DNA of 64,000 bases from Limnohabitans sp. 103DPR2 (GTDB taxonomy: Bacteria > Pseudomonadota > Gammaproteobacteria > Burkholderiales > Burkholderiaceae_C): contig NZ_CP011834.1 of NCBI RefSeq assembly GCF_001412575.1, positions 372,001 through 436,000 of the forward strand, given 5' to 3'. The position numbers and the translations under genes were made by a program. Of the stretch, positions 1 through 9,863 are shown piece by piece. The notes beneath the pieces are model-generated. The model worked only from the letters and a program-made list of their open reading frames with translations. It ran no database searches and was not told the DNA's origin. The first letter of the stretch is position 1, and every line of letters begins with the position of its first letter.

Positions 1-75
1 GCTATTCAAAAGGCCGTGGGCCCCTTGGCACCCAGAGGCTTGCACACGGCGGCGTTTTACAAAGAGGCGGCCTGA
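1..75 (+). CDS. metH1: C-terminal end of homocysteine S-methyltransferase half of split methionine synthase (partial)
   Basis: Only the last 24 codons are in the window, read in frame 1 and ending at TGA 73-75. The visible tail (AVGPLAPRGLHTAAFYKEAA) resembles the end of the betaproteobacterial homocysteine-binding MetH module, and the next gene is the rest of MetH without that module. In these bacteria cobalamin-dependent methionine synthase is usually encoded by two adjacent genes. The identification rests mostly on context, because 24 residues carry no catalytic motif. The zinc-binding cysteines that would prove it lie outside the window. Confidence 0.6.
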   Translation, partial: AIQKAVGPLAPRGLHTAAFYKEAA

Positions 76-108
76 TCGTCCCGTTTAGCCAGTTAAAATA
101 AGCCATCT

Positions 109-222
109 CCAAGGAGCGTTGCAGCTCGCCGCCCATCAAGGTTGCGAGTCAGGCTTGGAGTTCAATCTGGGGCATGCCCCATTCTTATTGCAAACCACGC
201 TCACCTGCGATCCAAGAGGTGA
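109..222 (+). promoter_or_regulatory. SAH (S-adenosylhomocysteine) riboswitch with overlapping Shine-Dalgarno sequestering stem
   Basis: P1 pairs CCAAG 109-113 with CTTGG 154-158. P2 pairs GCTCG 124-128 with CGAGT 145-149. The pseudoknot pairs GAGCGTTGC 114-122 with GCA 190-192 plus ACGCTC 197-202. A GGGG/CCCC hairpin (169-180) sits between. The GAGCGNTGC and ACGCTCACC elements match the SAH riboswitch family known upstream of metH and ahcY in beta- and gammaproteobacteria. TCACCT 201-206 can instead pair with AGGTGA 217-222, which holds the Shine-Dalgarno of metH. The two pairings share 201-202 and exclude each other, so SAH binding should free the ribosome site and switch metH on. Confidence 0.85.
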
Positions 223-225
223 GTT

Positions 226-2970
226 GTGTCTTCAGTTGCTGTTCCCCCGTTAAAACTGTCTGGCTTAGAGCCGGTTCAAATCGGCACGGGTACTCTTTTC
301 GTGAACATTGGTGAGCGCACCAACGTCACAGGCTCTAAAGCCTTCGCCCGCATGATTTTGAACGGCGAATACGAACAAGCTTTGGCCGTGGCCCGTCAGC
401 AGGTCGAAAACGGCGCACAAATCATTGACATCAACATGGACGAAGCCATGTTGGACAGCCAAGCGGCCATGGTTCGTTTCTTGAACCTCATTGCCTCCGA
501 GCCCGACATTGCCCGCGTGCCCATCATGATCGACTCCTCCAAGTGGAGCGTGATTGAAGCCGGCCTGCGTTGCATTCAAGGCAAAGGCATCGTCAACTCC
601 ATCAGCATGAAAGAAGGCGTCGATGCCTTCAAACAACAAGCGCATTTGATCAAGCGCTATGGTGCTGCCGCGGTGGTGATGGCGTTTGATGAAAAAGGCC
701 AGGCCGACACCTACCAACGCAAAATAGAAATTTGCGAACGCGCCTATCGCGTGTTGGTCGATGAGGTGGACTTTCCACCCGAAGACATTATTTTTGATCC
801 GAACATTTTTGCCATTGCCACCGGCATTGAAGAGCACAACAACTACGCGGTCGATTTCATTGAGGCCACGCGCTGGATCAAACAAAATTTGCCAGGCGCC
901 AAAGTGTCGGGCGGTGTGTCCAATGTGTCCTTCAGCTTCCGCGGCAACGACCCTGTGCGCGAAGCCATTCACACGGTGTTTTTGTACCACGCCATTCAAG
1001 CAGGCATGGACATGGGCATTGTCAATGCCGGCATGGTGGGCGTGTACGACGAACTCGAATCCGACTTGCGTGAGCGCGTAGAAGACGTGGTCTTGAACCG
1101 CCGCCCCGATGCGGGCGAGCGTTTGGTGGAAGTGGCAGAAAACGCCAAAGGCGCGGCCAAGGACGATTCCCAAAAGCTCGCTTGGCGCGGCACACCCGAT
1201 GCGCCCGTATCTGTATCGGCACGCTTGTCACACGCCTTGGTCCACGGCATCACCGACTTCATCACAGAAGATACCGAAGAAGCCTACCAAGAAATTTTGG
1301 CCAAAAACGGAAGGCCCTTGCACGTGATTGAAGGCCCGCTCATGGATGGCATGAACGTGGTGGGCGATTTGTTTGGTCAAGGCAAGATGTTTTTGCCGCA
1401 AGTGGTCAAGTCTGCGCGGGTGATGAAGCAAGCCGTGGCGCACTTGGTCCCTTACATCGAAGAAGAAAAGCGCCAGCAAGAAGCCGCAGGTCAAGACGTC
1501 AAATCCAAAGGCAAGATTGTGATTGCCACCGTCAAAGGCGACGTGCACGACATTGGCAAGAACATCGTGACCGTGGTGCTTCAGTGCAACAACTTTGACG
1601 TGGTCAACATGGGCGTGATGGTGCCTTGTCACGAAATTTTGGCCAAGGCCAAAGAAGAGAACGCTGACATCATTGGCTTGTCCGGTCTCATCACCCCCAG
1701 CTTGGAAGAGATGCAGTACGTGGCCAGCGAGATGCAAAAGGACGCGCATTTCCGTTTGCGCAAAATGCCTTTGCTGATTGGTGGCGCCACCACAAGTCGT
1801 GTCCATACTGCCGTCAAAATTGCACCGCACTATGAAGGCCCGGTGGTCTATGTGCCCGACGCCTCGCGCAGCGTGAGCGTGGCGCAAGGTTTGTTGTCTG
1901 ACCAAGCTGCCACCTACATTGACGAACTCAATGCCGACTACGCCAAAGTGCGTGAGATGCATGCCAACAAAAAGCAAACGCCCATGTGGCCATTGGCCAA
2001 AGCGCGTGGCAATAAAACGCAAATCGATTGGACAAGTTTTAAATCACCCACGCCCAAGTTCATTGGTCGCCGTGTGTTCAAGAATTTTGACCTGGCCGAA
2101 TTGGCGCGTTACATCGACTGGGCCCCCTTTTTCCAAACCTGGGATTTGGCCGGCCCGTACCCCGCCATTTTGAAAGACCAAGTGGTGGGCGTTGAAGCGC
2201 AAAAAGTCTTCCACGATGCGCAGAAGATGCTGCAAAAAATCATTGAAGGCCGTTGGATCACCGCGCACGGTGTGATGGGCTTGTATCCTGCCAACAGTGT
2301 GAACCACGACGACATTGCTTTGTATGCCGATGAGTCGCGTCAAACGCCTGTGCTCACATGGCATGGCTTGCGTCAACAAACAGAAAAGCAAACCGGCAAG
2401 CCCAGCCGTTGTTTGGCAGATTTTGTGGCGCCTTTGCTTGACGCAAAAGGTCTACCTACCAAACTACAAGACTACGTTGGCGTCTTCGCCGTCACGGCTG
2501 GCATCGGTGTTGAAAAACGCGAGCAAGCTTTTGAAGCGGCACACGACGATTACAGCGCCATCATGCTCAAAGCCTTGGCCGATCGTTTTGCAGAAGCCTT
2601 TGCAGAGTGCATGCATGAGCGCGTTCGCAAAGATTTGTGGGGCTACGCCGCCACAGAGAACGCATCGCTCGACGACTTGATTGCCGAAAAATACCAAGGC
2701 ATCCGACCTGCACCAGGCTACCCTGCCTGCCCTGACCACTCGGTTAAAAAGCAAATGTTTGAACTCTTGCAATGCGAAGAGATTGGCATGGGCTTAACGG
2801 AGAGTTTGGCCATGACGCCTGCCGCCAGCGTATCCGGTTTTTACCTCAGCCACCCCGACAGTCAATACTTCAACGTGGGCAAAGTGAGTGAAGACCAAGT
2901 GCAAGACTTGGCCAAGCGTCAGAACTTGAAAGTGTCAGACATTCAGAGATTGTTGGCGCCTAATCTGTGA
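226..2970 (+). CDS. metH: Cobalamin-dependent methionine synthase, pterin/B12/activation half
   Basis: Transfers the methyl group of 5-methyltetrahydrofolate via cobalamin to homocysteine; the homocysteine/zinc module is on the preceding gene. The protein (914 aa) begins with the pterin-binding domain (about 25-285), continues with the B12 cap and Rossmann domains, and ends with the activation domain. The B12 signature GDVHDIG places the cobalt-ligating histidine at 441. The SAM-binding motif [12 protein letters not shown] lies at 827-838 and serves reductive reactivation. The start is GTG 226, 6 nt after the AGG of the Shine-Dalgarno that the riboswitch can mask. The stop overlaps the convergent MFS gene by 11 nt. 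E. coli MetH carries all modules in one longer chain. Confidence 0.95.
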   Translation: MSSVAVPPLKLSGLEPVQIGTGTLFVNIGERTNVTGSKAFARMILNGEYEQALAVARQQVENGAQIIDINMDEAMLDSQAAMVRFLNLIASEPDIARVPIMIDSSKWSVIEAGLRCIQGKGIVNSISMKEGVDAFKQQAHLIKRYGAAAVVMAFDEKGQADTYQRKIEICERAYRVLVDEVDFPPEDIIFDPNIFAIATGIEEHNNYAVDFIEATRWIKQNLPGAKVSGGVSNVSFSFRGNDPVREAIHTVFLYHAIQAGMDMGIVNAGMVGVYDELESDLRERVEDVVLNRRPDAGERLVEVAENAKGAAKDDSQKLAWRGTPDAPVSVSARLSHALVHGITDFITEDTEEAYQEILAKNGRPLHVIEGPLMDGMNVVGDLFGQGKMFLPQVVKSARVMKQAVAHLVPYIEEEKRQQEAAGQDVKSKGKIVIATVKGDVHDIGKNIVTVVLQCNNFDVVNMGVMVPCHEILAKAKEENADIIGLSGLITPSLEEMQYVASEMQKDAHFRLRKMPLLIGGATTSRVHTAVKIAPHYEGPVVYVPDASRSVSVAQGLLSDQAATYIDELNADYAKVREMHANKKQTPMWPLAKARGNKTQIDWTSFKSPTPKFIGRRVFKNFDLAELARYIDWAPFFQTWDLAGPYPAILKDQVVGVEAQKVFHDAQKMLQKIIEGRWITAHGVMGLYPANSVNHDDIALYADESRQTPVLTWHGLRQQTEKQTGKPSRCLADFVAPLLDAKGLPTKLQDYVGVFAVTAGIGVEKREQAFEAAHDDYSAIMLKALADRFAEAFAECMHERVRKDLWGYAATENASLDDLIAEKYQGIRPAPGYPACPDHSVKKQMFELLQCEEIGMGLTESLAMTPAASVSGFYLSHPDSQYFNVGKVSEDQVQDLAKRQNLKVSDIQRLLAPNL

Positions 2971-4249
2971 GCGCCTTCATGTGTGTTTGGTGCGCGCTCT
3001 TTTGCGCCCACCACAAACACGCCACGCCCAAAACGCCGGCCAGCAACATCCAACGCAGGCCGTGCGCATAGCCCACCTCGGGTGTCCACATCAAACCCAA
3101 AGCCCAAGGCGCGACAGCGCGCCCCATGGCCAATGGCACGCCCAACACGCCATTGAGTTGCCCTACGTGGTCGCGACTGACATATTGCGCCATGGCAGTG
3201 CCTTTGACGATGGTGTTCAAACCATTGCCGAGGCCATAAAACGTGACGAACAGCAAAGCCGCCCAGGGAGCCAATCCACCCACCACCAAAAACACCAAGC
3301 CCAAAGGTACCAGGCATGGAATCCATCGGTTGGCAGCATGAACATCCAAATGTTTTTCAAACAAAAACAACAAGAATCGCCCCAGCACTTGAATGGCGCC
3401 AATGGAAGCTGGAATGGCAATGACCCATGCTGGTGACAGGTGCGCTTCTTCCAACAAACTCACCATGTGTGCAGGCAATGCAGAGCTGACGATGGCAGTC
3501 ATCAGCATGAAGCCCGCCAGCAACCAAAAGGGCGCGCGCTTTAAATGCACTTTGATGGAAACTGTTGGTGTGGCGAGGCGCGCATTTGAATCTGCATTGC
3601 CGTCTGTACTTGTGATTGCATTCACAAGTGCCTTTTGAGGCGCTGCACCTTTCAGCAACCATGCATGCAAGGGCATGCAGATCAGCCACTGCATCAATGC
3701 CAAGACCCACAAGGCATGCCGCCAGCCCAAGCTTTGAATCAACCAAGACGACAGCGGTATGAATACTGTGCTGGCCAATCCGCCCAAGAAAGTCATGATG
3801 ATGATGGCGCGCCGAAAGTCATTTGGAAAACGTCGCGTGACCACGGCAAACACGGGCGCGTACAAGGTGGCGGACATGCCCAAGCCCAGGCCTAACCACA
3901 CCGCATAAAAGCCCGCAAGGCTGTCAATGAAGCTGTGTGCCAACAAACACAAACCCACCCAAGCAGACCCCCAAGTCATCACCCGGCGTTCGTGACCGCG
4001 GTCGATCCAGCGCCCTATGGCATAAGCCATTAGACCATCTGCCAACAAGGCCAAACTGAAACCCAGTGAAGCATCTGCGCGGCTGAGGCCCAGCTCGCGC
4101 TCCACCGGTCCCATGATCAATGAGAAGGTGTAAAACACGCTGCCCCAAGTGATCAATTGAGCCCAAGACAGCCAAACTGCAAAGGGCGCTAATTCGGGAG
4201 CGTGATGAGAGATTCTTGTGAGATCCCAGTACGGCCTGATTCTGCGCAT
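2960..4249 (-). CDS. Major facilitator superfamily transporter
   Basis: Integral membrane protein of about 429 aa with the roughly 12 hydrophobic segments of the MFS. A motif-A-like loop ([13 protein letters not shown]) follows the second helix and a basic stretch separates the two halves. I chose ATG 4249, 8 nt after the comM stop; an upstream in-frame start at 4357 would lie inside comM and adds a non-membrane leader. It probably follows comM in one transcript. The N-terminal half resembles monocarboxylate/OFA-type carriers, but no substrate can be read from the sequence. Its last codons overlap the end of metH on the other strand. Confidence 0.75.
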   Translation of the reverse strand: MRRIRPYWDLTRISHHAPELAPFAVWLSWAQLITWGSVFYTFSLIMGPVERELGLSRADASLGFSLALLADGLMAYAIGRWIDRGHERRVMTWGSAWVGLCLLAHSFIDSLAGFYAVWLGLGLGMSATLYAPVFAVVTRRFPNDFRRAIIIMTFLGGLASTVFIPLSSWLIQSLGWRHALWVLALMQWLICMPLHAWLLKGAAPQKALVNAITSTDGNADSNARLATPTVSIKVHLKRAPFWLLAGFMLMTAIVSSALPAHMVSLLEEAHLSPAWVIAIPASIGAIQVLGRFLLFLFEKHLDVHAANRWIPCLVPLGLVFLVVGGLAPWAALLFVTFYGLGNGLNTIVKGTAMAQYVSRDHVGQLNGVLGVPLAMGRAVAPWALGLMWTPEVGYAHGLRWMLLAGVLGVACLWWAQKSAHQTHMKALTD

Positions 4250-4256
4250 GACTGCA

Positions 4257-5816
4257 TTATCGGTGCCCCGCAAACGGCCTGCGATATTGAACAGCCTCAG
4301 CGATGTGCACAGACAAAATGTCTTGACGCTCTGCCAAGTCGGCAATGGTTCTGGCAATTTTCAGAACGCGGTGGGTGCTTCGGCCACTCCACGAAAAATG
4401 CGTGGCTACTTGGGTCAGGTAGGCCGCAGCCTCTGGACCTAATTTGCCATGAAGGTCGAGCGCCGGACCACTGAGCGCTTGATTGGTACAGCCTTGCCGT
4501 TGAAGTGATCTGCGCCTCACCCGATCACAACGCGTCTTGATGGTGGCGGTGCTTTCTCCCACCGTTACATGGATCAACTGTGCAGCACTTTGGCTGGGAA
4601 CCTCGATGTGCAGATCAATTCGGTCAAGCAAGGGCCCGCTGATTTTGTTGCTGTACCGGTGCACTTGGTCGGGGGTGCAACGGCAGACGGGACCTACCTG
4701 ACCGGGCGTTCGAACCTGACCTGCATAACCGCAGGGGCAAGGGTTCATGGCGGCAATCAACTGAAAACGTGCTGGAAACTCAGCCGAATGTGCTGCGCGT
4801 GAAATGGTGACGCTGCCCGACTCTAAGGGTTCGCGCAACGCCTCCAATGCGGACCTTGGAAATTCAGGCAACTCATCCAAAAACAAAACGCCATGGTGCG
4901 CCAAGGAAATTTCGCCGGGGCGGGGCGGTGAGCCACCGCCCACCAATGCCACGGCACTGGCCGAGTGATGGGGGTGGCGTGTGGGCCGTTTCAGCCAATT
5001 CTCAATTCGAAAGCGGCCAGCCAAACTGGCCACCGATGCTGTTTCCAAAGCCTCATCCACGCTCAAATCAGGCAGCAAGCCGGCGAAGCGATGCGCCAAC
5101 ATCGATTTGCCTGAACCGGGAGGCCCCACCATGAGCAAACTGTGTCCACCCGCGGCTGCAATTTCCAAGGCGCGCTTGGCACCTGTTTGGCCTTTGACAT
5201 CGGCCAAGTCCAAGGCCGGCGAGAAGGCTGCCTGAGGCGGGTTCACGGGCTCTGGCAGGCGCTCCCAAGTGCTGGTGGCTTCATCGGATGTTTGACCCAC
5301 TGGCAAAAATGGCTGAGCCACTTCTCGCAAATGTTTGGCCCGGTAAACCGTGGCGCCAGGCACCAAAGCAGCCTCCTCGGCACTGCCAGGGGGCAACACC
5401 AAGTGGGGCGCATTTGCCAGCTTGTAGAGTGCCAAACCCATGACCAATGCACCACGTACGGGCCTCAGCGCGCCGGACAAGGACAACTCGCCAGCAAACT
5501 CATAGCGATGCAGGCGGCTACCGTCAATTTGCCCACTGGCCGCCAAGATGCCCAGTGCGATGGGCAAATCAAAGCGACCTGAATCTTTGGGCAAGTCAGC
5601 GGGTGCTAAATTGACCGTGATTCGCTGGTTGTTGGGGAATTCAAAGCCTGAGTTCAACAAAGCCGACCGTACCCGTTCCCTGGCCTCTTTGACTTCGACA
5701 TCGGCCAAACCCACCAATGTGAAGCTGGGCAAGCCATTGGCCAAATGCACCTCAACGGTGACGCCAGGGGATAGAAGGCCCACCAAGGCCCTACTTTGCA
5801 CCAAAGAAAGACGCAT
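4257..5816 (-). CDS. comM: ComM/YifB family Mg-chelatase-like AAA+ ATPase
   Basis: In naturally transformable bacteria ComM is a hexameric helicase that extends heteroduplex DNA by branch migration during integration of incoming single strands. The protein (519 aa from ATG 5816) has the N-terminal Lon-protease-like fold typical of YifB, then the AAA+ core with Walker A GPPGSGKSML at 231-240, a glycine-rich loop followed by LFLDELPEF (Walker B), and a C-terminal Mg-chelatase domain. Full family length. An alternative start six codons upstream lacks a ribosome site. Its 5' leader carries an NtrC-like palindrome 11 nt upstream of the start codon, belonging to the divergent nitrogen operon. Confidence 0.93.
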   Translation of the reverse strand: MRLSLVQSRALVGLLSPGVTVEVHLANGLPSFTLVGLADVEVKEARERVRSALLNSGFEFPNNQRITVNLAPADLPKDSGRFDLPIALGILAASGQIDGSRLHRYEFAGELSLSGALRPVRGALVMGLALYKLANAPHLVLPPGSAEEAALVPGATVYRAKHLREVAQPFLPVGQTSDEATSTWERLPEPVNPPQAAFSPALDLADVKGQTGAKRALEIAAAGGHSLLMVGPPGSGKSMLAHRFAGLLPDLSVDEALETASVASLAGRFRIENWLKRPTRHPHHSASAVALVGGGSPPRPGEISLAHHGVLFLDELPEFPRSALEALREPLESGSVTISRAAHSAEFPARFQLIAAMNPCPCGYAGQVRTPGQVGPVCRCTPDQVHRYSNKISGPLLDRIDLHIEVPSQSAAQLIHVTVGESTATIKTRCDRVRRRSLQRQGCTNQALSGPALDLHGKLGPEAAAYLTQVATHFSWSGRSTHRVLKIARTIADLAERQDILSVHIAEAVQYRRPFAGHR

Positions 5817-5826
5817 AAACACTCCT

Positions 5827-5920
5827 TGCACCAAACCGGTGCGAGGCGTGTAAGACTGAAATCAGCCGGACCTAGGGCGGTGCAAAGCCCATTGGAACAC
5901 CGGTCTGTACAAAATGCACC
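5827..5920 (+). promoter_or_regulatory. Predicted NtrC (NRI) enhancer sites
   Basis: 5827-5843 reads TGCACC-AAACC-GGTGCG, almost the exact NtrC consensus dyad TGCACC-N5-GGTGCA. Half sites GGTGCA at 5879-5884 and TGCACC at 5915-5920 lie further downstream, and another TGCACC lies just inside comM near 5797. The full dyad is about 125-140 nt upstream of the -24 element of the porin/glnK/amtB promoter, the usual spacing for an enhancer acting through DNA looping. Being next to the comM start, bound NtrC could also affect comM. Confidence 0.7.
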
Positions 5921-5965
5921 CCCGTCAGAGGGGCGAGCGGGTTCATCAGGTAGGCCTTTTGCGCT

Positions 5966-5983
5966 TTGGCATGCTAAATGCTT
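5966..5983 (+). promoter_or_regulatory. Sigma-54 (RpoN) promoter of the porin-glnK-amtB operon
   Basis: The sequence TTGGCATGCTAAATGCTT has GG at 5968-5969 and GC at 5980-5981, separated by exactly 10 nt as required for -24/-12 recognition by RpoN. Six of the flanking consensus positions also match. Transcription should start near 5993, leaving a leader of about 30 nt with AGGAG at 6012-6016. Together with NtrC-like dyads upstream this predicts induction under nitrogen limitation. Confidence 0.75.
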
Positions 5984-6022
5984 GAAGCCACCAGTCTCAT
6001 TCTCATTTAACAGGAGCTCCCA

Positions 6023-6766
6023 ATGAAAAAGATCGTTACCCCCTTGATGTTGGCCATGTCTTTGGCCGCTGCTGGCAGTGCATTTGCCCAAGCCGCCCCC
6101 GCAGAACCCGAGTCTTCTTTGTCATTCAATGTAGGTGGCGTGAACGAATACCGTTACCGCGGTATTTCACAAAGCCGTTTGGACCCCGCATTGCAAGGCG
6201 GTGCTGATTACGCAGACAAGAGCGGCGCTTATGTCGGCGTTTGGGCTTCTAGCATCAAGTGGATCAAAGACTCTGGTGGTAAATCCAATGCAGAAGTTGA
6301 CTACTACGGTGGTTACAAGTTCTCCGTGGGAGAAGTTGCTTACGACGTGGGCTTCTTGCACTATGAATATTCTGGCAATGGCTTGGCTGTGAGCGCCAAC
6401 ACCAATGAGTTGTATGGCGCCGTCACCATGGGCCCCACCACATTGAAGTATTCACAAAGCACAGGCAATTTGTTTGGCTTTGCCAACAGCAAAGGCAGCT
6501 CTTATGTGGATCTGACCGCCAATTTTGATTTGGGTGATGGCTACACATTCACACCTCACCTCGGCTACCAAAGTGTCAAAGGTGCTGGTAACAGCATTTA
6601 CTCGTACACAGACGCAGCCCTGACATTGGGCAAAGACTTGGGCAATGGTTTGACCGCTTCTGCTGCTGTCATTGGCACCAACGCCAAAACCGGTTCTTAC
6701 GTCAGCCCCGCTGGCAAGCAATTGGGCAAAGCCGGCTTGGTTGTTGGCCTCAAGTACACGTTCTAA
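6023..6766 (+). CDS. TorF family (TIGR02001-type) putative outer-membrane porin
   Basis: Has a classic signal peptide (MKK basic start, hydrophobic core, cleavage after SAFA-Q near residue 23). The mature part is rich in alternating aromatic and small residues, as in a beta-barrel, and ends in Phe, the typical recognition signal of the Bam machinery. The N-terminal motif EYRYRGISQ is characteristic of the Gcw_chp/TorF family. It is the first gene of an operon with glnK (24 nt downstream) and amtB, behind a sigma-54 promoter, so I infer a role in nitrogen-compound entry across the outer membrane. No substrate is established from sequence. Confidence 0.85.
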   Translation: MKKIVTPLMLAMSLAAAGSAFAQAAPAEPESSLSFNVGGVNEYRYRGISQSRLDPALQGGADYADKSGAYVGVWASSIKWIKDSGGKSNAEVDYYGGYKFSVGEVAYDVGFLHYEYSGNGLAVSANTNELYGAVTMGPTTLKYSQSTGNLFGFANSKGSSYVDLTANFDLGDGYTFTPHLGYQSVKGAGNSIYSYTDAALTLGKDLGNGLTASAAVIGTNAKTGSYVSPAGKQLGKAGLVVGLKYTF

Positions 6767-7129
<363 letters not shown>

Positions 7130-7151
7130 TGGCCCAGAAAGAGAGAACAGA

Positions 7152-8684
7152 ATGAAAAAATTACTAGCCTCCCTCGCATTGGGATTGACGCTGTGTTTTG
7201 GCGGTGCGGCATTTGCACAAACTGCCCCAGCAGCGGAAGCAAAAGTAGAAGCCAAAGCGGAAGCCAAGCCTGAAGCCAAAGCCGAAGCAACAGCACCTGC
7301 CACTGCGCCTGCCGCAGCACCCGCAGCCGCTGAAGCAGCACCTGCCATTGTTCCTAACAAAGGCGATACAGCTTGGATGATGGTTTCCACCATCTTGGTG
7401 ATCTTGATGGTCGTGCCAGGCTTGGCTTTGTTCTATGGCGGCTTGGTCCGCAGCAAGAACATGTTGTCAGTGCTGATGCAAGTCATGGTCACTTTCTCCT
7501 TGATCACTGTGTTGTGGTTCATCTACGGCTACAGCTTGGCGTTCACTGAAGGCAATGCTTACATTGGTGGTCTGGATCGCTTGTTCATGAACGGCATCTG
7601 GGACAACGCAGCAGGTACCTTTGCCAACGCTGCGACTTTCAGCAAAGGCGTCGCCATTCCTGAAATTACCTTCGCGGGTTTCCAAGCCACTTTCGCTGGC
7701 ATCACTTGTGCCTTGATCGTGGGTGCATTTGCAGAGCGCATCAAGTTCTCCGCAGTTTTGCTCTTCATGACTTTGTGGTTCACTTTCAGCTACTTGCCCA
7801 TCGCTCACATGGTCTGGTTCTGGATGGGTCCTGACGCTTACACAGCGAAAGAAGTTGTGGACGAAATGAACAGCAAAGCAGGCATGATCTGGCAATGGGG
7901 CGCCCTCGACTTCGCTGGCGGTACCGTGGTTCACATCAATGCTGCGGTGGCTGGTTTGGTTGGTGCCTTCATGGTTGGCAAGCGCATTGGTTATGGCCGC
8001 GAAGCCATGGCACCTCACTCTTTGACATTGACCATGGTCGGTGCTTCATTGTTGTGGGTGGGCTGGTTCGGTTTCAACGCGGGCTCTGCCCTCGAAGCCA
8101 ACGGTTTTGCAGCCCTTGCTTTCGTGAACACTTTGTTGGCCACAGCCGCTGCCGTGTTGGCATGGTGTGTTGGTGAAGCGTTGATGCGTGGCAAAGCCTC
8201 TATGTTGGGTGCTGCATCCGGTGCAGTGGCTGGTTTGGTGGCCATCACGCCAGCGGCTGGCAACGTCGGTATCGGCGGCGCCTTGGTGATTGGCATCATT
8301 GCTGGCTTCGCATGTTTGTGGGGCGTCAATGGCCTGAAGAAAATGTTGGGCGCAGATGACTCCTTGGACGTCTTCGGTGTTCACGGCGTGGGCGGTATCG
8401 TCGGCGCGTTGCTCACCGGTGTGTTCAATTCACCAGCCTTGGGCGGCCCTGGCTTCGTGGCCGACTGGGTCACAGCCACTGGCATCACAGCTGCTGATTA
8501 CTCCATCGCTGCACAAGTTTGGACACAAGCCAAAGCCGTGCTCGTGACAGTTGTCTGGTCTGGTGTGGTTTCCTTTGTGGCTTTCAAGTTGGTTGACCTG
8601 ACAGTTGGACTGCGTGTTTCTGAAGAAGCAGAGCGCGAAGGCTTGGACATCAGCTCACACGGCGAAACTGCTTATCACGGTTAA
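7152..8684 (+). CDS. amtB: Ammonium transporter AmtB
   Basis: Trimeric inner-membrane ammonium channel. The start is ATG 7152, after the glnK stop; an in-frame start inside glnK would add residues that are not AmtB-like. The product (510 aa) has a cleavable signal peptide (ends near AAFA-Q), an unusual linker of alternating Ala, Glu, Lys and Pro at roughly residues 24-60, then 11 membrane helices. The twin pore histidines are His261 and His411, 150 residues apart exactly as in E. coli AmtB (168 and 318). The GlnK partner gene is directly upstream. The linker is encoded by short imperfect DNA repeats at about 7225-7335. Confidence 0.95.
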   Translation: MKKLLASLALGLTLCFGGAAFAQTAPAAEAKVEAKAEAKPEAKAEATAPATAPAAAPAAAEAAPAIVPNKGDTAWMMVSTILVILMVVPGLALFYGGLVRSKNMLSVLMQVMVTFSLITVLWFIYGYSLAFTEGNAYIGGLDRLFMNGIWDNAAGTFANAATFSKGVAIPEITFAGFQATFAGITCALIVGAFAERIKFSAVLLFMTLWFTFSYLPIAHMVWFWMGPDAYTAKEVVDEMNSKAGMIWQWGALDFAGGTVVHINAAVAGLVGAFMVGKRIGYGREAMAPHSLTLTMVGASLLWVGWFGFNAGSALEANGFAALAFVNTLLATAAAVLAWCVGEALMRGKASMLGAASGAVAGLVAITPAAGNVGIGGALVIGIIAGFACLWGVNGLKKMLGADDSLDVFGVHGVGGIVGALLTGVFNSPALGGPGFVADWVTATGITAADYSIAAQVWTQAKAVLVTVVWSGVVSFVAFKLVDLTVGLRVSEEAEREGLDISSHGETAYHG

Positions 8685-8734
8685 TCTGTCAAGATTTCCC
8701 AAAGACTTTCCGAGAAGTTAGTCTCCATCCTCAC

Positions 8735-8758
8735 AGCCCGCTTCGGCGGGCTTTTTTT
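8735..8758 (+). terminator. Rho-independent terminator after amtB
   Basis: AGCCCGC (8735-8741) pairs with GCGGGCT (8746-8752) around a TTCG tetraloop and is followed by seven T residues. It ends the nitrogen operon about 50 nt after the amtB stop. Confidence 0.93.
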
Positions 8759-8837
8759 CGCCTGTTGTTTTTGTTACCAAGGGTTACATACCCAAATTAA
8801 TTGACAATGCCAGCAATGTTTCAAACTGAGCGTATCG

Positions 8838-9791
8838 ATGACTGCTGAAATTCCTTTTGTGCGACCCGAATGGCACTGCATGACAACCCAAGCCGATGTC
8901 TTGGGCGAGTCGCCCTTTTGGCATCCTCAAGAAAAATGTTTGTATTGGGTCGATATTCCGGGACGCCGATTGCGGCGCATGAAGGTTTCATCTGATTTGT
9001 CGCAAAGCCATGCAGTTGAAGATTGGCCTTTGCAAGAAGAGCCAGGTTGTTTTGCGCCTGCAAGCAAAGGCGGCTGGGTCATGGCGTTGCGAAGCGGTAT
9101 TTACCGCGCACGTGAGTGGGGAGGTGCGTTGGAATTGTTGGCCGCTGCACCCTACGACACAAGCAAACTGCGATTCAACGATGGCAAGTGCGATCCTGCC
9201 GGCTATTTTTGGAGTGGCACGATGTACGAGCCGCGCGATCAAGCCGCCGGTGTTTTGTATGCCTTACAAGCCAACCACGCACTGCAGTCCAAAGCCGATC
9301 AGGCCACAGTGGCCAACGGCTTGGCATGGTCACCCAACGGCAAAACCATGTACTGGTCCGACACGGGCGCACATTGCATTCGCGCTTGGGACTTTGATGT
9401 GACATCACAGCAAATGACCCATGAACGTGTCTTTGCACAATTTCCAGCCAAGCCCAAAGACTGGATTTATGGATCGGATGTGGCGCAGTCTTACGCAGGC
9501 CGACCCGATGGCGCCGCTGTGGATGCGGAGGGGTTTTACTATGCCGCCATGTACGAGGGTCATCGCTTGGCCAAAATTGCGCCCGATGGTCGGTGTGTCG
9601 CTTACATTGAAACGCCTGTTCAGTGCCCCACCATGCCATGTTTTGGCGGAGAAGATTTGCGAACCCTGTTCATCACCACATCGGCACATGGCCGAAGTAC
9701 GGCAGAGCTTCAAGCCTTGCCCCAATCGGGTTGTGTTTTTGCCATGCGGGTCGACACGCCTGGTTTGCTTGTGAGTTTTTTCAACAACTGA
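8838..9791 (+). CDS. SMP-30/gluconolactonase/LRE family protein
   Basis: A six-bladed beta-propeller, 317 aa, of the family that hydrolyses sugar lactones with a divalent metal. The three expected metal-ligand regions are visible: Glu in GESPFWHP near residue 24, Asn in TVANGLAWSPNG near the middle, and Asp in GRPDGAAVDAEG in the second half. The family also includes arabinolactonase-like and xylonolactonase-like enzymes, and the substrate cannot be decided here. No sugar dehydrogenase or dehydratase lies beside it; the next genes are glcE and glcF. No strong Shine-Dalgarno precedes ATG 8838. The gap from the amtB terminator holds no clear promoter. Confidence 0.85.
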   Translation: MTAEIPFVRPEWHCMTTQADVLGESPFWHPQEKCLYWVDIPGRRLRRMKVSSDLSQSHAVEDWPLQEEPGCFAPASKGGWVMALRSGIYRAREWGGALELLAAAPYDTSKLRFNDGKCDPAGYFWSGTMYEPRDQAAGVLYALQANHALQSKADQATVANGLAWSPNGKTMYWSDTGAHCIRAWDFDVTSQQMTHERVFAQFPAKPKDWIYGSDVAQSYAGRPDGAAVDAEGFYYAAMYEGHRLAKIAPDGRCVAYIETPVQCPTMPCFGGEDLRTLFITTSAHGRSTAELQALPQSGCVFAMRVDTPGLLVSFFNN

Positions 9792-9863
9792 ATTGACCTA
9801 TTTTTGACGCTTGCGTTCTGCAAAAGTGGCCAGAAACAGAGCGTGTCCGTTTAACATGGCGAC

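Noticed and set aside
5654..6091. Minus-strand extension of comM or a separate gene over the nitrogen promoter
   Set aside because: The frame differs from comM, covers the sigma-54 and NtrC sites and has no recognisable domain.
7225..7335. Possible CRISPR-like or tandem DNA repeats
   Set aside because: They encode the Ala/Glu/Lys linker of AmtB in frame; units are short, unequal and have no spacers.
8801..8837. TTGACA at 8801-8806 as promoter of the lactonase gene
   Set aside because: No -10 at 16-18 nt spacing; left as undetermined.
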